From NCBI GenBank assembly GCA_947179155.2, contig OX359273.1, forward strand, positions 11,781,001 to 11,845,000: a DNA stretch of 64,000 bases, written 5' to 3'. The notes below the pieces were generated by a model. The model was not told the origin of the DNA, made no database searches, and saw nothing but the letters and a program-made list of their open reading frames with translations. Shown here piece after piece: positions 13,136-25,679 of the stretch. Every line of letters begins with the position of its first letter. Within the stretch, counting starts at the first letter, position 1. Made by a program: the position numbers and the translations under genes. Source of the DNA: Hedera helix (lineage: Eukaryota > Streptophyta > Magnoliopsida > Apiales > Araliaceae).

Positions 13136-13153
13136 TGGCGCCGTTGTCGGAGA
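13136..13153 (+). other. Primer-binding site (TGGCGCCGTTGTCGG type)
   Basis: Seven bases after the LTR end lies TGGCGCCGTTGTCGGAGA, the PBS form found in Tat/Athila-group elements and usually read as complementary to a tRNA 3' end (tRNA-Asp in published Athila cases). This assigns 11631-27173 to that group. Confidence 0.8.
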
Positions 13154-13846
13154 AATTATTTTTCTAGTATTTTTCCAATATTGATTTCAATCAATTTGAT
13201 CTTAATTTAAACTTGTATTTTTGTTTTAATGTTGTAGGTTTCATTAATTTTTAGTTTTGTTTTTGTGCGGTCGTATCTTAGTGAATTGTGGAGACGATCA
13301 ATATTGTGGATGACAACTAATCAATTAAAAGGGAAGTTCTGTGAATTTAATTTTTATTGCTTACTATGCAGATATTGTCAGTTCCAAGTTTGAGGATCTT
13401 CTATATTTCGTTTTGATATGTCTTGTTATTTATGTGTTTTATGTCGTAAGGTTTAGGGTCTTTGTTTTTAGGATGTGTTATTTTAGTAGTTAATTTTATT
13501 TTAGTTTATTTTTAGTTTATTTTAAATTTTAGAATTTTGTGGGTATATTCACTATAAATCCTCACGAGACACAACTCATCCACTTGGGGTAACCATAGGG
13601 TTTAAAGATTTGTTGCACATGCTAAGTACATCATCAGTCCTATGAAAACGGGGTAACTTAGAATTTTTAGCTTTTAGTTATTTAGTTTTTTTTAGTTTTA
13701 GTAGGTTTTAATAAATTATTTCAATTATATTTGCAGGTTATTTTGTGCGGTGCCCTAAGCCTTTTTGATGTTCCTATCCTACAAACCGAGCTTAGCAGGC
13801 AAGGGGATAATTGCTATATTTTTAGGGAAGTCCTTTATTTTTCAAT
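13154..13846 (+). mobile_element. Non-coding internal region of the LARD-like element, part 1
   Basis: No ORF with retroelement homology is visible. Together with 15239-15629 and 25301-25679, the internal region totals only about 1.5 kb and lacks gag, protease, RT and integrase, so this is a non-autonomous element that must have been moved by another element's enzymes. Confidence 0.7.
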
Positions 13847-15238
13847 CACTATTAGAAAATCAATATAAGGCGACGAGATATAGCGACGGTCGAGGTGGAA
13901 ATGTCGCTATATATATATAATATAGCGACGGTCGCGATTCAACCGTCGCTACATAGCTAAAAATAGTGTATAGCGACGATCATATAATGACCATCGCTAT
14001 AAATATCTATAAATATTCTATAGCGACGGTCACGGTCTGGCCATCGGAAAAGAACTGAGAAATTAGGATATAGCGACGGTCACGGATTGGCCGTCGGTAA
14101 ATTTAAAATTTTAAAAATATCATAAATTTAGTTAATTTTAATTAATACAATTATTATAATTATAATTATATACTATATAATAAAATTATTAATTATAAAC
14201 TATATTGATTTTAAAAGTCGGAATAATATAAATTAGTGTATTAGAAATTACAGGTATTGTGAGATTTGGGGGTGGGAACTACGGTCGAAGATTGGTGTGC
14301 TGGTGATGGAGCTGCGGTGGGTGGCTGGGTGGCGATCAATGTTTTGAGAGTTTATTCAATTGAGAGCTTACACAGATGAAATAATGGAGGGGAGATGAAG
14401 TAATGGAGGGAGAGTGAAATAATGGCTAAAAATAATGGAGGGAGAGGGTACTTTTCAAGGCTGCCTATTCAATCTTGTCTGCTACCCATCTTCAATAGAA
14501 AAATAATTGTTTTCTTTTAATGTCTTGAAAAAATATTTACTTGCTTAACAAATAAAATATATTTTTAGAAGTAGATTGAACATTTTCAAGGGATAACATT
14601 TATTGCTTAATTAACAAATAAAAAATAATTGATTGACCATTAATTTTTTAACCAACAGACAAAATTGAAATCAAGAATCAATACTTGTTACAATACACTC
14701 TTATATTATTTTAGTATTTTGTTTATTTTTATAATTACGATAAAAAAAAATCTTTCTCTTGAGCCTTTATTTTATTTACTTTTATAATTATAATAAACTC
14801 TTACCAAACTATCTCATTATGACTAATAAAAAAAAATTAAAAAGGCAATACTAATTTCTATTATTCTGACTTTTAAAATCAATATAGTTTATAATTAATA
14901 ATTTTTATTATATAGTATATAATTATAAATATAATAATTGTATTACTTAAAATTAACTAAATTTATGATATTTTTAAAATTTTATATTTATCGACGACCA
15001 ATCTGTGATCGTCGTTATATCCTACTTTCTCAGTTCTTTACCGATGGCCAGACCGTGACCGTCCTATAGAATATTTATACATATTTATAGCGACGGTCAT
15101 ATAATGACCGACGCTATATACTATTTTTAGCTATATAGCGATGGTCGAACCGCGACCGTCGCTATATTATATATATAGCGACAGTTCTGCCCCGACCGTC
15201 GCTATGTCTCGTCGCCTTATCCTGGTTTTCTAATAGTG
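13847..15238. mobile_element. CACTA-type non-autonomous transposon with ~400-bp inverted ends
   Basis: The ends read CACTATTAGAAAA ... TTTTCTAATAGTG. Inverted terminal regions of roughly 400 bp (13847-14246 and 14843-15238) hold many copies of tatagcgacggtc and its complement, the subterminal repeats expected of CACTA elements. The centre (14247-14842) encodes no transposase. The flanking trimers (aat and tta) do not match as a 3-bp duplication. It lies in the internal region of the LARD-like element. Confidence 0.85.
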
Positions 15239-15629
15239 TTAGTATTTATTTTATTTAAGATCCTTTATTTTTATGTACTCATATCTATTTGTTTGAGCTA
15301 GTTTTATTTTAGAGAGAGTTTAATTTGTTAAATACTTATGAAAGATATTTTTAAATTCTATATTTTTTTATTTGATTGTAACTTGAAGCGAAATATTACG
15401 CGGATTATAATTTAGGGGAAATAATTAGGGTAATTTTTCTAGGATTGTTAAATTGAAATTGAAAAAATAATAATTATGTGGTGGGTTGAGATAAAGTGTA
15501 AAACACACTTACTCATAAACATATGCGAACTGAGAAGGAGCGTAAAACGCACTCACTAAAGAAAAAAAGAGGAAAAAAAAAGTTAGCTGGAGCAGAAAAT
15601 GCACTCACTAAAGAAAAATATGAGGAAAA
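15239..15629 (+). mobile_element. Non-coding internal region of the LARD-like element, part 2
   Basis: No genes are present. Three imperfect repeats of a 'gtaaaacgcactcactaaag ... gaggaaaaaaa' unit lie at about 15495-15634; the last one was the target of the Tekay-like element. Confidence 0.65.
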
Positions 15630-15634
15630 AAAAT

Positions 15635-18117
15635 TGTAAGACCCCGAATTTTAATAAATAGATTTCAATTTTTTCTCATAATTTTATGCTTAATAGTAAG
15701 GTGTTAAATTAATAAAAATTAAAGTTAATGACGCTATGTGCAAAAATTTTATATCGGACAATATTCGATTGGTTGAGAAATATTCGTTCTATCGGGAAAT
15801 ATTCGTTCTGTCAGGGAATATTCGTACGACGGCGCCGAAATATTCAGTTATGGGTGGACCCCACAACGAAATATTGTCAGATGAAGAAAACGACAGCAGT
15901 AGCCTTTCTAAATAAAAATGGTCAACGATATTATCACTTTTAATCGTTAAAATACCCAGTGATAAAAGTATGGTAACATATGGTATTTTACTATAGCACG
16001 CGGTATTTTACTGTAGCTCATTGTATTGCATAGTAGCACACGGTATTATACAATATTTAAATTATTGAACTGATAAAGTGGCTATTGCATAGTATTTCAT
16101 CAATAATTGTCATCACATAGCATTTTACATTATTGAATCAATAATTGTCATTATACAGTATTTTACATTATTGAATCAATAATTGTCTTTACACAATAGT
16201 TTACATTATTAATTGCACAGTTTTCCACATTATTGAATCAATAATTGTCATAATGCACAATATCTTGCATTATTGGGCCCATAATTATTACTGTAGTGGT
16301 CACAGATATTAAACAATTAGATAGATTTATTATTTGAAAAACACAGTATGTTTAATAATTGAGATATTAAATTAATAAAATAATATAAAAATGTGTAACG
16401 TGTGTACATGTGCAACACGTGTAAATGTGTAACACATGTAAGTGTAACACACGTAAATGTGTAATACGTGTAGACGTGAAACATGTGATAATCATTGAGC
16501 GGTGAAGATTAAAGTGTGAAACGTGTGTTGGTTGATGAATGGTTCAGATTAAAAGATGAGATTAAAATGTATAACGTGTGTGTGGAAAAGTTGGTTAGAC
16601 TCTGGCTATAATTGGGGGGCTTAGCATAAGGAGTTTCATACATTTCTCACTCAATCTTCTTTCCACTTTTTAGATATTTCTTAGTATAAGTGTCTCCCTA
16701 AGTGTATTAAAATTATCTTAAGCGTTGAAGATCTGGAAGGGTACGAGTATTGTTCAAGTTGATCAACCTCATAAAAGCTATATTTAATCACGAGATAAGG
16801 TAAGGGATATCATTTTCTTTAAAACTCTTAAGTTTATTATGCTAAGGGGTATCATTTTTTCATCATCATAAAGGGATATCATTTTCTTTCTTATTTATAA
16901 GGGATACCATCTTTTTCATCTTTTATCACTTAAACTTACTACGGTAAGAAAATATCTCATTTGTATCTCTAATATTATTAAATGGTGAAAAATCATGAAT
17001 TAATAATTCATTAATATTCCCTAAATAGTTTGCATTTTGATAAGAACATTCCTATTTAATTTCCATTGTCATATTTGAACTGTGAACTTATGGACTTTGA
17101 ACTTTTAAACTGTGGACATTTATTTAGAATGTGAACTTATAGACCTTGAACTTTTGAACTGTGGACATTTATTTGAATTGTGAATATTTTGGACTAATTC
17201 CTTGTACCGTAAATTTTACTGTTGAACTTCTTCCCTGTGGATCTTGGACATTACTCTTGGACTTGAACACCTTTTTCTATAAATCATATTGATAATTTGG
17301 ACATTATTTGAATCTGGACAATGTTAAATATTTTTTACTCCTCATCTTATTATTTATCTTGTTTCTTCTGTTCATTATTTATATCTCTGTTGTTATTTCA
17401 ATCATCAAGTATCAGATTGTTCTGAATATCTGTGGCCTAGGGCACAGATGATATGTTAAAGGCGATATAGGTTAAAAGCGATATAGGATAAAGGCAATAT
17501 AATTGTTTGGTGTCTTTGGTCGGATGACAAGGACACATGATAAATGTTCTCTTTGGCCGGGGGCAAAGAATAACTATTGTTTGGCATGATCACGACTAGT
17601 GGTGTTTCAGATGATAAAAGTTGATGACTTTCTTAAAAAGAGAGGCTAGTAGACATCATGATCTACTTGATTCTCTTAGTGGTGGTTATTTCGCTGTAGT
17701 GAAACTTTGTTTAAGAACTTAACTGTTGTTGTTAATCTTTCTATTTATAACTCAACTACAGTTGTTGATTTAAAACTTGTTGTCTATTATATTCAATTAA
17801 GAACTCAACTGTTGAAGGCTAAGAATAATATATTTTTCATTATCTTAGTCATGATATTCCTTACTGGGCTATTTAAGCTCACCTTTTTCTTTTTGTTCAA
17901 TTTTTTAGGAAATGAGAGCGTAGCCTGGACTAGTGGGAGGAAAGGGGAATGGAGTAGCGGACCGAGATAGTTGTTATACTAGTCTTCATTGTATTGTAGA
18001 ATAGTAATAATTATGAAGACTTGGTTGTGTATTATTGAACAGTGTATTGTAATAATTTTTTTGTAGTCTTTTGACGACTCAAATTGGGTGGTGTGGGGCT
18101 GTTTTGGGGGCATCACA
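15635..18117 (+). repeat. 5' LTR of the Tekay-like element
   Basis: 2483 bp, matching 22903-25295 with scattered substitutions and a few indels. It has extra copies of a 'gtgtaacacacgtaaat' unit near 16390-16480 and an extra ~35 bp near 17632-17665 that the 3' LTR lacks. The TATA region reads ctataattgg (about 16606-16615), weaker than in the 3' LTR. The 87-codon ORF near 17707 has no recognised domain. Confidence 0.95.
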
Positions 18118-18119
18118 TT

Positions 18120-18131
18120 TGGTATCAGAAC
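18120..18131 (+). other. Primer-binding site, initiator tRNA-Met type
   Basis: TGGTATCAGAAC, two bases after the LTR end; it matches the common TGGTATCAGAGC plant PBS except for one base. Confidence 0.85.
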
Positions 18132-18309
18132 TTAGGGATATGATCTTTCATGAAGATCTGGGATTAGAACTAGGAGGGGAGAGACGATTAGAATCATTCG
18201 CTAGCGTGTCCTACCTAAGTTAATTTTTGCTAGTTGAGTTGAATGAAGAGACAAAAAGTGACAAGTCGGTTTGTTTAAACTAACCTTTGTTTTGTGATCA
18301 CATTTCAGA

Positions 18310-19371
18310 ATGACATCTGAAAACCAAGGGATGAATTACGTTGCAGAAAATTAGGAGGCTACAAATAATCCTCCTACATCTTCTGAAAATAACGCGGGTG
18401 GCCATATAAATTGTGATGGTTTCTTTAGAAACTTTATACAATTCATGCAAAATTAAGCAAGGGAAACTCCCACCAGTGGAAATGCTGATAATTCGAGGAT
18501 GGTCACTGCGAAGCAGTTTAAAGAGTTGGGGCCACCCAAATTTTTCGGGAAGCTGAACCCACTTCAGGCTAAAGCATGACTGAAACAGATGATAAAGATA
18601 TTTGATGTTCTGCGCTGCACTGATGATCAAAAGGTCTCATTTGCTACCTTCATGCTAAGAGGAGAAGCAGACCATTGGTGGGAATCGATAAAACATACCC
18701 ATCATTGGATGGAGTTTCAGGATTTGTTTAATGAAAAGTATTTTCCAGAAAGGCTCCGCCATATGAAAGAGGTGGAATTTATTAAACTAGAATAAGGGAA
18801 CATGACTGTTTCTTAATACGAAGCTAAGTTCGTGGAGTTATCCAAATTCGTGCCTCATTTGGTGGACGATGAAGCCCGAATGGCTCGCATGTTCTTAAGA
18901 GGCCTGAGACCCAAAATTTGTTGACACGTCATCTCTCACAAACTTTGACTATATTCAGATGTGGTGGATGGGGCTCAAAGGGTCGAACATGAAGATGAAA
19001 TATTGCAACCAAAAGCTAATGACCAACTAAGAGGAACAAATAATGAAAATAATTACCGGAATGAAAACCGTAGAACTGACAGTCACCATTTCGAAAATAG
19101 TAACCACTTCGGTGGTAATTCTGATCCAGATAACAGAAGGGGAGAAACAAGTGGGAATACTTTCAAAAGAAAGACATCCCACAACGATCATGGAAAGGCA
19201 CCAACATCAGCACCAGTAATAGTTTTAAGGGGAGGAGATCGACCACCCGTAAAATGCTACAGGTGTGGTCAGGAGGGTCACATCAGCCCGAACTGTACTC
19301 ATCAATCCAAGTCTTGTTATAATTGTGGGAAAGAAGGTCATATTGCTCGATTTTGTCCTCTCACAAAATAA
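18310..19371 (+). pseudogene. Tekay-like gag, interrupted by stops
   Basis: A retrotransposon gag: from ATG 18310 one frame can be followed to the stop at 19369-19371. The capsid-like block has the usual KFFGKLNPLQA, GEADHWWE and FNEKYFPE segments (18530-18760). Two complete CCHC zinc knuckles that would bind the element's RNA follow (CYRCGQEGHISPNC at about 19255-19296, CYNCGKEGHIARFC at about 19315-19356). At least seven in-frame stops interrupt it (near 18349, 18454, 18577, 18793, 18814, 18920, 18947). Most replace Gln, Arg or Trp codons by C-to-T or G-to-A changes. No frameshift is needed inside gag; pol lies in a different frame after a short junction. Confidence 0.9.
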
Positions 19372-19385
19372 ATCCAGTAGCGATG

Positions 19386-22300
19386 ATGGCTCTAAAGGCT
19401 AGCACGGACAAAGGAAAATCTGTAGTCCAGGGGAGAGCTTTTGTTATAACGTCTCAAAAAACACGGAACCTGAATTAGGTGATAACCGGTAAACTATTCA
19501 TAGACTCTTGTGAAGTCTATGCCGTATTAGATACTGGTTCTACCCACTCTTTTATTTCACGTTCATGTGCTCAACGTTTAAATTTGAATCATGAAAATTT
19601 AGACTTTAACTTATGTGTTGAAACTCCATTAGGGGAAATAGCCGTTACATCTACTATTTATAAATTTTGGTTAGTTCAAATCAATAACTTCACCCTACTC
19701 GTTGACCTTATCTATTTGGAAATGCATGAGTTTGATGTGATTTTAGGAATTGATTGGTTAACTATCCACCATGCTAAAATTGATTGCTTCCATAAGCTCA
19801 TTAGTTTTCATATTCTTGACCAACCTATTATTCAAATTCAAGTAACCAAACCTTTGAAATCAGTAACCGTTATTTCTAGCCATAAAGTCATTCGTTTATT
19901 AAAAAACGGATGTCAAGCCTTCCTAGCTCATGTCACTGATCTTAATAAAAACTTAGTAAACTTGAACAATATTCCTATTGTTAATGAATTCCCTGATGTA
20001 TTTCCCAAAGAACTTCCTGGCCTAACCCTAGACCGTGAAATTGAATTCTGTATTGACCTTGAACCTGGTATTAAACTTATTTCTAAAGCCCCATACCGAA
20101 TGAATCCCATAGAACTTTAAGAGTTGAAAGTCCAACTTTAGGAACTCCTAGATACCGATTTCATACGACCAAGTACATCACCTTGGGGTGCCCCTGTTCT
20201 ATTTGTAAAGAAGAAGGATGGGAGTATGAGATTGTGCATTGACTATCGAGAGTTGAATCATGTCACCATCAAGAATAGGTATCCATTACCTCGAATTGAT
20301 GACTTGTTTAATCAACTACAAGGTGCTCAGTATTTTTCAAAGATCGATCTCTGATCTAGTTATCATCAGTTGAAGGTTAGAGCTGATGACGTTCACAAGA
20401 CTGCCTTTAGAACTCACTATGGGTATTACGAGTTCTTAGTCATGCCTTTTGGACTAACTAATGCTCCTGCAGCCTTCATGGACATGATGAACCGAATATT
20501 CAAAGAATATTTGGATCATTTTGTGGTTGCCTTTATTGATGACATCCTCATATACTCCAAGAGTCGTGAGGATCATGAACGTCACTTGCATTTGATACTC
20601 CAAAAGTTACGTGAACATAAGTTATATGCTAAGTTGAAAAAATGTGAGTTCTGGCTAGAGGAAGTAACATTCATTGGGCATGTGATTTCTAAATAAGGAA
20701 TATCGGTTGATCCCGCAAAAATTGAAGCAATTTTAAACTAGGAGCAACCTAAGACAGTAACTGAAGTACGAAGTTTTTTGGGTCTAGCTGATTATTATCG
20801 GAGATTTGTAGAAGGTTTTTCTCGACTTGCCACGTTGACTCAAAAAAATACAAAAATCGAATGGAGTAAGGAATGCGAGAAAAGCTTTCAAGAACTCAAG
20901 AGGAGACTCATTTCAGCCACTGTTCTGATTATACCATCAGGATCAGGAGGATTTATTATCTATAGCGATGCTTCAAGTAGTAGTCTAGGATGCGTTCTTA
21001 TGCAACACATAAAAGGTATAGCTTACGCCTCTCAATAACTCAAAGATTATGAGATAAATTACCCTACTCATGATCTAAAGTTAGCAACGGTTGTTTTTGC
21101 ATTGAAGATCTGGAGACACTACTTGTACGGAGAAAAGGTGGAGATCTTTATAGATCATAAAAGTCTCAAGTATTTCTTCACCCAGAAGAAACTCAACATG
21201 CGACAACGACGTTGGCTTGAGCTTTTAAAGGATTATGACCACATTATCCTGTACCATCTAGGAAAGGTGAGCGTGGTAGCTGATGCATTGAGTAGAAGAT
21301 CATATGCAAGTACGAATGCAATACTAACAACACAAAGGTGCATTTTGTATAATTTACAAAAGATGGAGATAGAGCTAAAATTACCAGAAACCCAGATGAG
21401 GATCGCACACGTACGAGTATAACCGGCTTTAATTGATAAAGTCAAAGCTGCTCAAGCTACAGATTCAGAACTAATGAATATGATGAGAAAAGTACGAGAA
21501 TGTGCTATTCCAGAAGCAAGAATCGATAAGAAAGAGATACTCTCAGTCAACTCTCAACTCCGTGTTCCTAACAACCCTGAATTGAAGTATAAAATCATGA
21601 TAGAGGCGCACAATATGCCGTTTGCAATTCATCCTGGAAGTACCAAAATGTATAGTGACCTTCGACATACATTTTGGTGGAGTAATATGAAGAAGGAGAT
21701 TACTGAGTTTGTCTCAAGGTGTTTGACCTGTCAACGTGTCAAGGCGAATCATCAAGTGCCTAAGGGTCCATTACAACCACTTGAGGTTCCCGAATGAAAG
21801 TGGGAACACATCAATATTGATTTTGTGACGGGCCTTCCCAAAGTTTCTCAAGGCTTGGATGCGATTTGGGTCATTGTAGATAGATTGACCAAGTCCGCTC
21901 ATTTCTTGCCTATATGAGAAAACTATTCACTTGAGCATCTAGCTAATATATACATAAGTGAGGTTGTGATAATGCATGGCATGCCAGTATCCATAGTTTC
22001 TTATCGGGACCCTAGATTCACTTCACAATTTTGGAGCAGTTTACAAAAAGCTATGGGTATCGAACTACGATTTAGTTCTGCTTATCATCCCTAAATAGGT
22101 GGACAATCGAAAAGGATAATTCAGAGTCTTGAAGATTTATTGAGGCTTTGTGTGCTAGACTTCAAAGGAAGTTGGAACAAATATTTACCATTGGTTGAAT
22201 TCTCCTATAACAACATTTATCAAGAAAGTATAGGAATGACTCCATTTGAGACTTTGTATGGACGTAAATGTCGCTCTCCAGTATGTTAGAATGAGGTGGG

Positions 22301-22868
22301 AGAAGCAAAATTATTGGGACCTGAGCTAGTGCACGCGACAACAGAAAAAATCCAAATGATCAGACAACGAATACAAGCTGCACAAGGACGACAAAAGAGT
22401 TATGCTAATCTTCATCGAAAGGACGAAAGTTTCAGCGTTGGAGATCATGTATTCTTACGTGTTTTCTCATGGAAATGAATTACAAGGTTTGGAAAGAGAG
22501 GAAAGCTCAATCCTCAATTTATTGGGCCTTTTGAAATCCTTAACCGAATAGGAACTGTGGCCTACAGACTAGCGCTACCACCAAACATGTTCCGCATTAA
22601 TAACGTTTTTCACATACCTATGTTACATAAATATGTGAAGGACCCAAATCACATTACTGAATTGAAGCCAGATGAGATAGTGGAAGCTTTAACGTATGAG
22701 GAAGTGCCTGTCAAGATCTTGGATAGAAAATAGCAAATCTTACGCTCAAAGATTATACCTCAAGTCAAGATTTTATGGAAAAATCAAGATACTAAGGAAA
22801 TAACCTGGGAGTTGGAATCTGAAATGAGAGCTAAGTATCCTAATCTCTTCAAAATACCAGGTACGTAA
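19386..22868 (+). pseudogene. Tekay-like pol: PR-RT-RH-IN-chromodomain, one frame with nonsense codons
   Basis: A single frame runs from 19386 to the stop at 22866-22868. Domains in order: aspartic protease (VLDTGSTHSFIS, 19520-19560, catalytic DTG kept); RT (RLCIDYRELN about 20230, AFIDDILIYSKS about 20530, both catalytic Asp kept); RNase H (20780-21300, DHKSLKYFFTQK, ADALSRRS); integrase HHCC zinc finger (21605-21750) and core (DFVTGLP about 21820; the second catalytic Asp, in the SDRD motif, is changed to Tyr near 22000); then the GPFEIL module and a chromodomain (22500-22850). Nonsense codons lie at 20352 (in KIDL-R-S), 20695, 20742, 21039, 21421, 21795, 21915, 22092, 22287 and others. 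Replication enzymes are therefore not produced. Confidence 0.92.
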
Positions 22869-22890
22869 ATTTCGGGGACGAAATTTTATT

Positions 22891-22902
22891 AGGAGGGAAG
22901 GA
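22891..22902 (+). other. Polypurine tract of the Tekay-like element
   Basis: AGGAGGGAAGGA directly before the 3' LTR's TG; the primer site for plus-strand DNA. Confidence 0.9.
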
Positions 22903-25295
22903 TGTAAGACCCCGAATTTTAATAAATAGATTTTAAATTTTTCTCATAATTTTATGCTTAACAGTAAGGTGTTAAATTAATAAAAATTAAAGTTAAGGAT
23001 GTTATGTGCAAAAAATTTATGTCGGATAATATTTGATTGGTCGAGAAATATTCGTTCTGTCAGGAAATATTGGTTCTGTCGAGGAATATTCATACGATGA
23101 CGCCGAAATATTCATTTATGGGTGGACCCCACAATAAAATATTATCGGATGAAGAACACGACTGCAGTAGCCTTTCTAAATAAAAATGGTCAACGGTATT
23201 ATCACTTTTAAATGTTAAAATACCCAGTGATAAAAGTAAGGTAACATATGGTATTTTACTGTTGTTCATGGTATTGCATAGTAGCACACGGTATTACACA
23301 ATATTTAAATTATTGAATTGATAAAGTGGCTATTGCACAGTATTTCATCAATAATTGTCATCACATAGCATTTTACATTATTGAATCAATACTTGTCATT
23401 ACATAGTATTTTACATTATTGAATCAATAATTGTCTTTACACAATAATTTACATTATTAATTGCACAGTGTTCCGTATTATTGAATCAATAATTGTCATA
23501 ATGCACAACATCTTGCATTATTGGGCAAATAATTGTTACAGTAGTTGTCACAGATATTAAACAGTTAGATATATTTATTATTTGAAAAACATGGTATGTT
23601 TAATAATTGAGATATTAAATCAATAAAATAATATGAAAATGTGTAACATGTGTACATGTGCCACACGTGTAGGCGTGAAACGTGTGATAGTCATTGAGCG
23701 GTACAGATTAAAGTGTGAAATGTGTGTTGGTTGATGAATGGTTCAGATTAAAAGATGAGATTAAAATGTGTAATGTGTGTGTGGAAAAGTTGGTTAGGCT
23801 CTGGCTATAAATAGAGGGCTTAGCATAAGGAGTTTCATACATTTCTCACTCAATCTTCTTTCCACTCTCTAGATATTTTTTAGTATAAGTGTCTCCCCAG
23901 GTGTATTAAAATTATCTTAAGCGTTGAAGATCTGGAAGAGTACGAGTATTGTTCAAGTTGATCAACCTCATAAAAGCTATATTTAATCACGATATAAGGT
24001 AAGGGATATCATTTTCTTTAAAACTCTTAAATTTATTACGGTAAGAGGTATCATTCTTTTCATCATCATAAAGGGATATCATTTTCTTTCTTATTTGTAA
24101 ATGATACCATCTTTTTCATCTTCTATCACTTACACTTACTTCGGTAAGAAAGTATCTCATTTTTATCTCTAATATTATTAAATGGTGAAAATTCTTGAAT
24201 TAATAATTCTTTAATATTCCCTTAATAGTTTACACTACGTCTAATACCCTTTGACAAGAACATTCCTATTAAATTTCCATCGTTATATTAGAACTGTGAA
24301 CTTATGGACTTTGAACTTTTAAACTGTGGACATTTATTTAGACTGTGAACTTATGGACCTTGAACTTTTGAACTATGGACATTTATTTGAATTGTGAACA
24401 TTTTGGACTAATTCCTAGTACCGTAAACCTTACCATTAAACTTTTTCCCTGTGTATCTTGGACATTACTCTTGGACTTGAACACATTTTTCTATAAATTA
24501 TGTTGATAATTTAGACATTATTTGAATATGGACAAAGTTAAATTTGTTAACTCCTTATTTTATTATTTATCTTATTTCTTCTGTTCATTATTTATATCTC
24601 TATTGTTATTTCAATCATCAAGCATCAGGTTGTTCTAAATATCTGTGGCCTGGGCCACAGATGATATGTTAAAGGCGATATAGGTTAAAAGAGATATAGG
24701 ATAAAGGCAATATAATTGTTTGGTGTCTTTGGCCGGATGACAAGGACACGTGATAAATGTTCTCTTTGGCCGGTGGGAAAGAAAAACTGTTGTTTGACAT
24801 GATCATGACCAGTGGTGTTTCAGATGATAAAAGTTGATGATCTACTTGATTCTCTTAGTGGTGGTTATTTTGCTGCAGTGAAACTCTGTTTAAGAACTTA
24901 ACTGTTGTTGTTAACCTTTATTTTTATAACTCAACTGTAGCTGTTGATTTAAAACTTGTTATTTATTATATTCAATTAACAACTCAACTGTTGAAGGCTA
25001 AGAATAATTTATTTTTCATTATCTTGGTCATGATATTCCTTACTGGGCTATTTGAGCTCATCCTTTTTTTTGTTCAATTGTTCAGGAAATGAGAGCATAG
25101 CCGGGACTAGCGAGGAGAAAAGGGGAATGGAGTAGTGGTCCGAGATAGTTGTTATACCAGTCTTCACTGTATTATAAAATAGTAATAATTGTGAAGAGTT
25201 AGTTGTGTATTATTGAACAGTGTATTATAATAATTTTGTTGTAGTCTTTTGACGACTCAAATTGAGTGGTGTGGGCCTGATTTGGGGGCGTCACA
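22903..25295 (+). repeat. 3' LTR of the Tekay-like element
   Basis: 2393 bp, ending GGGGGCGTCACA. It keeps a good TATA box (tataaatag, 23806-23814), unlike the 5' copy. It is ~90 bp shorter than the 5' LTR because of fewer GTGTAA-type repeats and a short deletion near 24834. The visible LTR differences suggest the insertion is not very recent. Confidence 0.95.
23806..23814 (+). promoter_or_regulatory. TATA box in the 3' LTR
   Basis: TATAAATAG within ggctctggctataaatagag; the same site in the 5' LTR (about 16607) reads tataattgg. Confidence 0.6.
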
Positions 25296-25300
25296 AAAAT

Positions 25301-25679
25301 AATAATCCTTGTGTGCTTAGAAGATTAAAACCCTTTTGATCATTTAGTTTATATTTGACTGTATTAGCTTTGAGGGTCGTGAAAAATAATCATATAGAGT
25401 ATTGTTTATCTCTTTTATGAGGTAATTAATAACCAAAACTTATTTGAGTTTTAACTGGTTTGATACATTTGAATTCACTAAGACTAATAAATATGTTAAA
25501 ATTTTGGACTGTGCATATATAATTTTGAAATTTTCTTTGAATTATTATTTAAAATCGTTAAGGCCGATGTTGAATTTATATTAATTTGTTGCTCGAGTTA
25601 GTTAGTTATTTTTTTTAGAGTCTTAGATTTATTTTTTGTTTTGCTTTAGGGCAAGCAAATATTTAAGTTTGGGGGTATT
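25301..25679 (+). mobile_element. LARD-like internal region, part 3, with PPT-like end
   Basis: Non-coding remainder of the internal region. It ends in aagtttgggggtatt just before the 3' LTR, the purine-rich end seen in Tat/Athila-group elements. Confidence 0.7.

Larger units (their letters stand above)
15635..25295 (+). mobile_element. Near-complete Tekay/Del-like gypsy chromovirus, TSD aaaat
   Basis: A 9661-bp element starting TGTAAGACCCC and ending GGGGGCGTCACA, flanked by the perfect duplication aaaat (15630-15634 and 25296-25300). The order is 5' LTR, iMet-type PBS, gag, pol (protease-RT-RNase H-integrase-chromodomain), PPT and 3' LTR. The ~2.4-kb LTRs and chromodomain suit the Tekay/Del clade. 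The clade call is inference from architecture; the superfamily is certain. It is disabled by many in-frame stops. Confidence 0.95.

Noticed and set aside
17707..17970. 87-codon ORF in the Tekay 5' LTR
   Set aside because: It lies in the LTR, is altered in the 3' LTR copy and has no domain.
18120..18131. tRNA gene at the tRNA-like sequence
   Set aside because: Only a 12-bp primer-binding complement; no cloverleaf or tRNA-length sequence on either strand. No tRNA or rRNA gene was recognised in the window.
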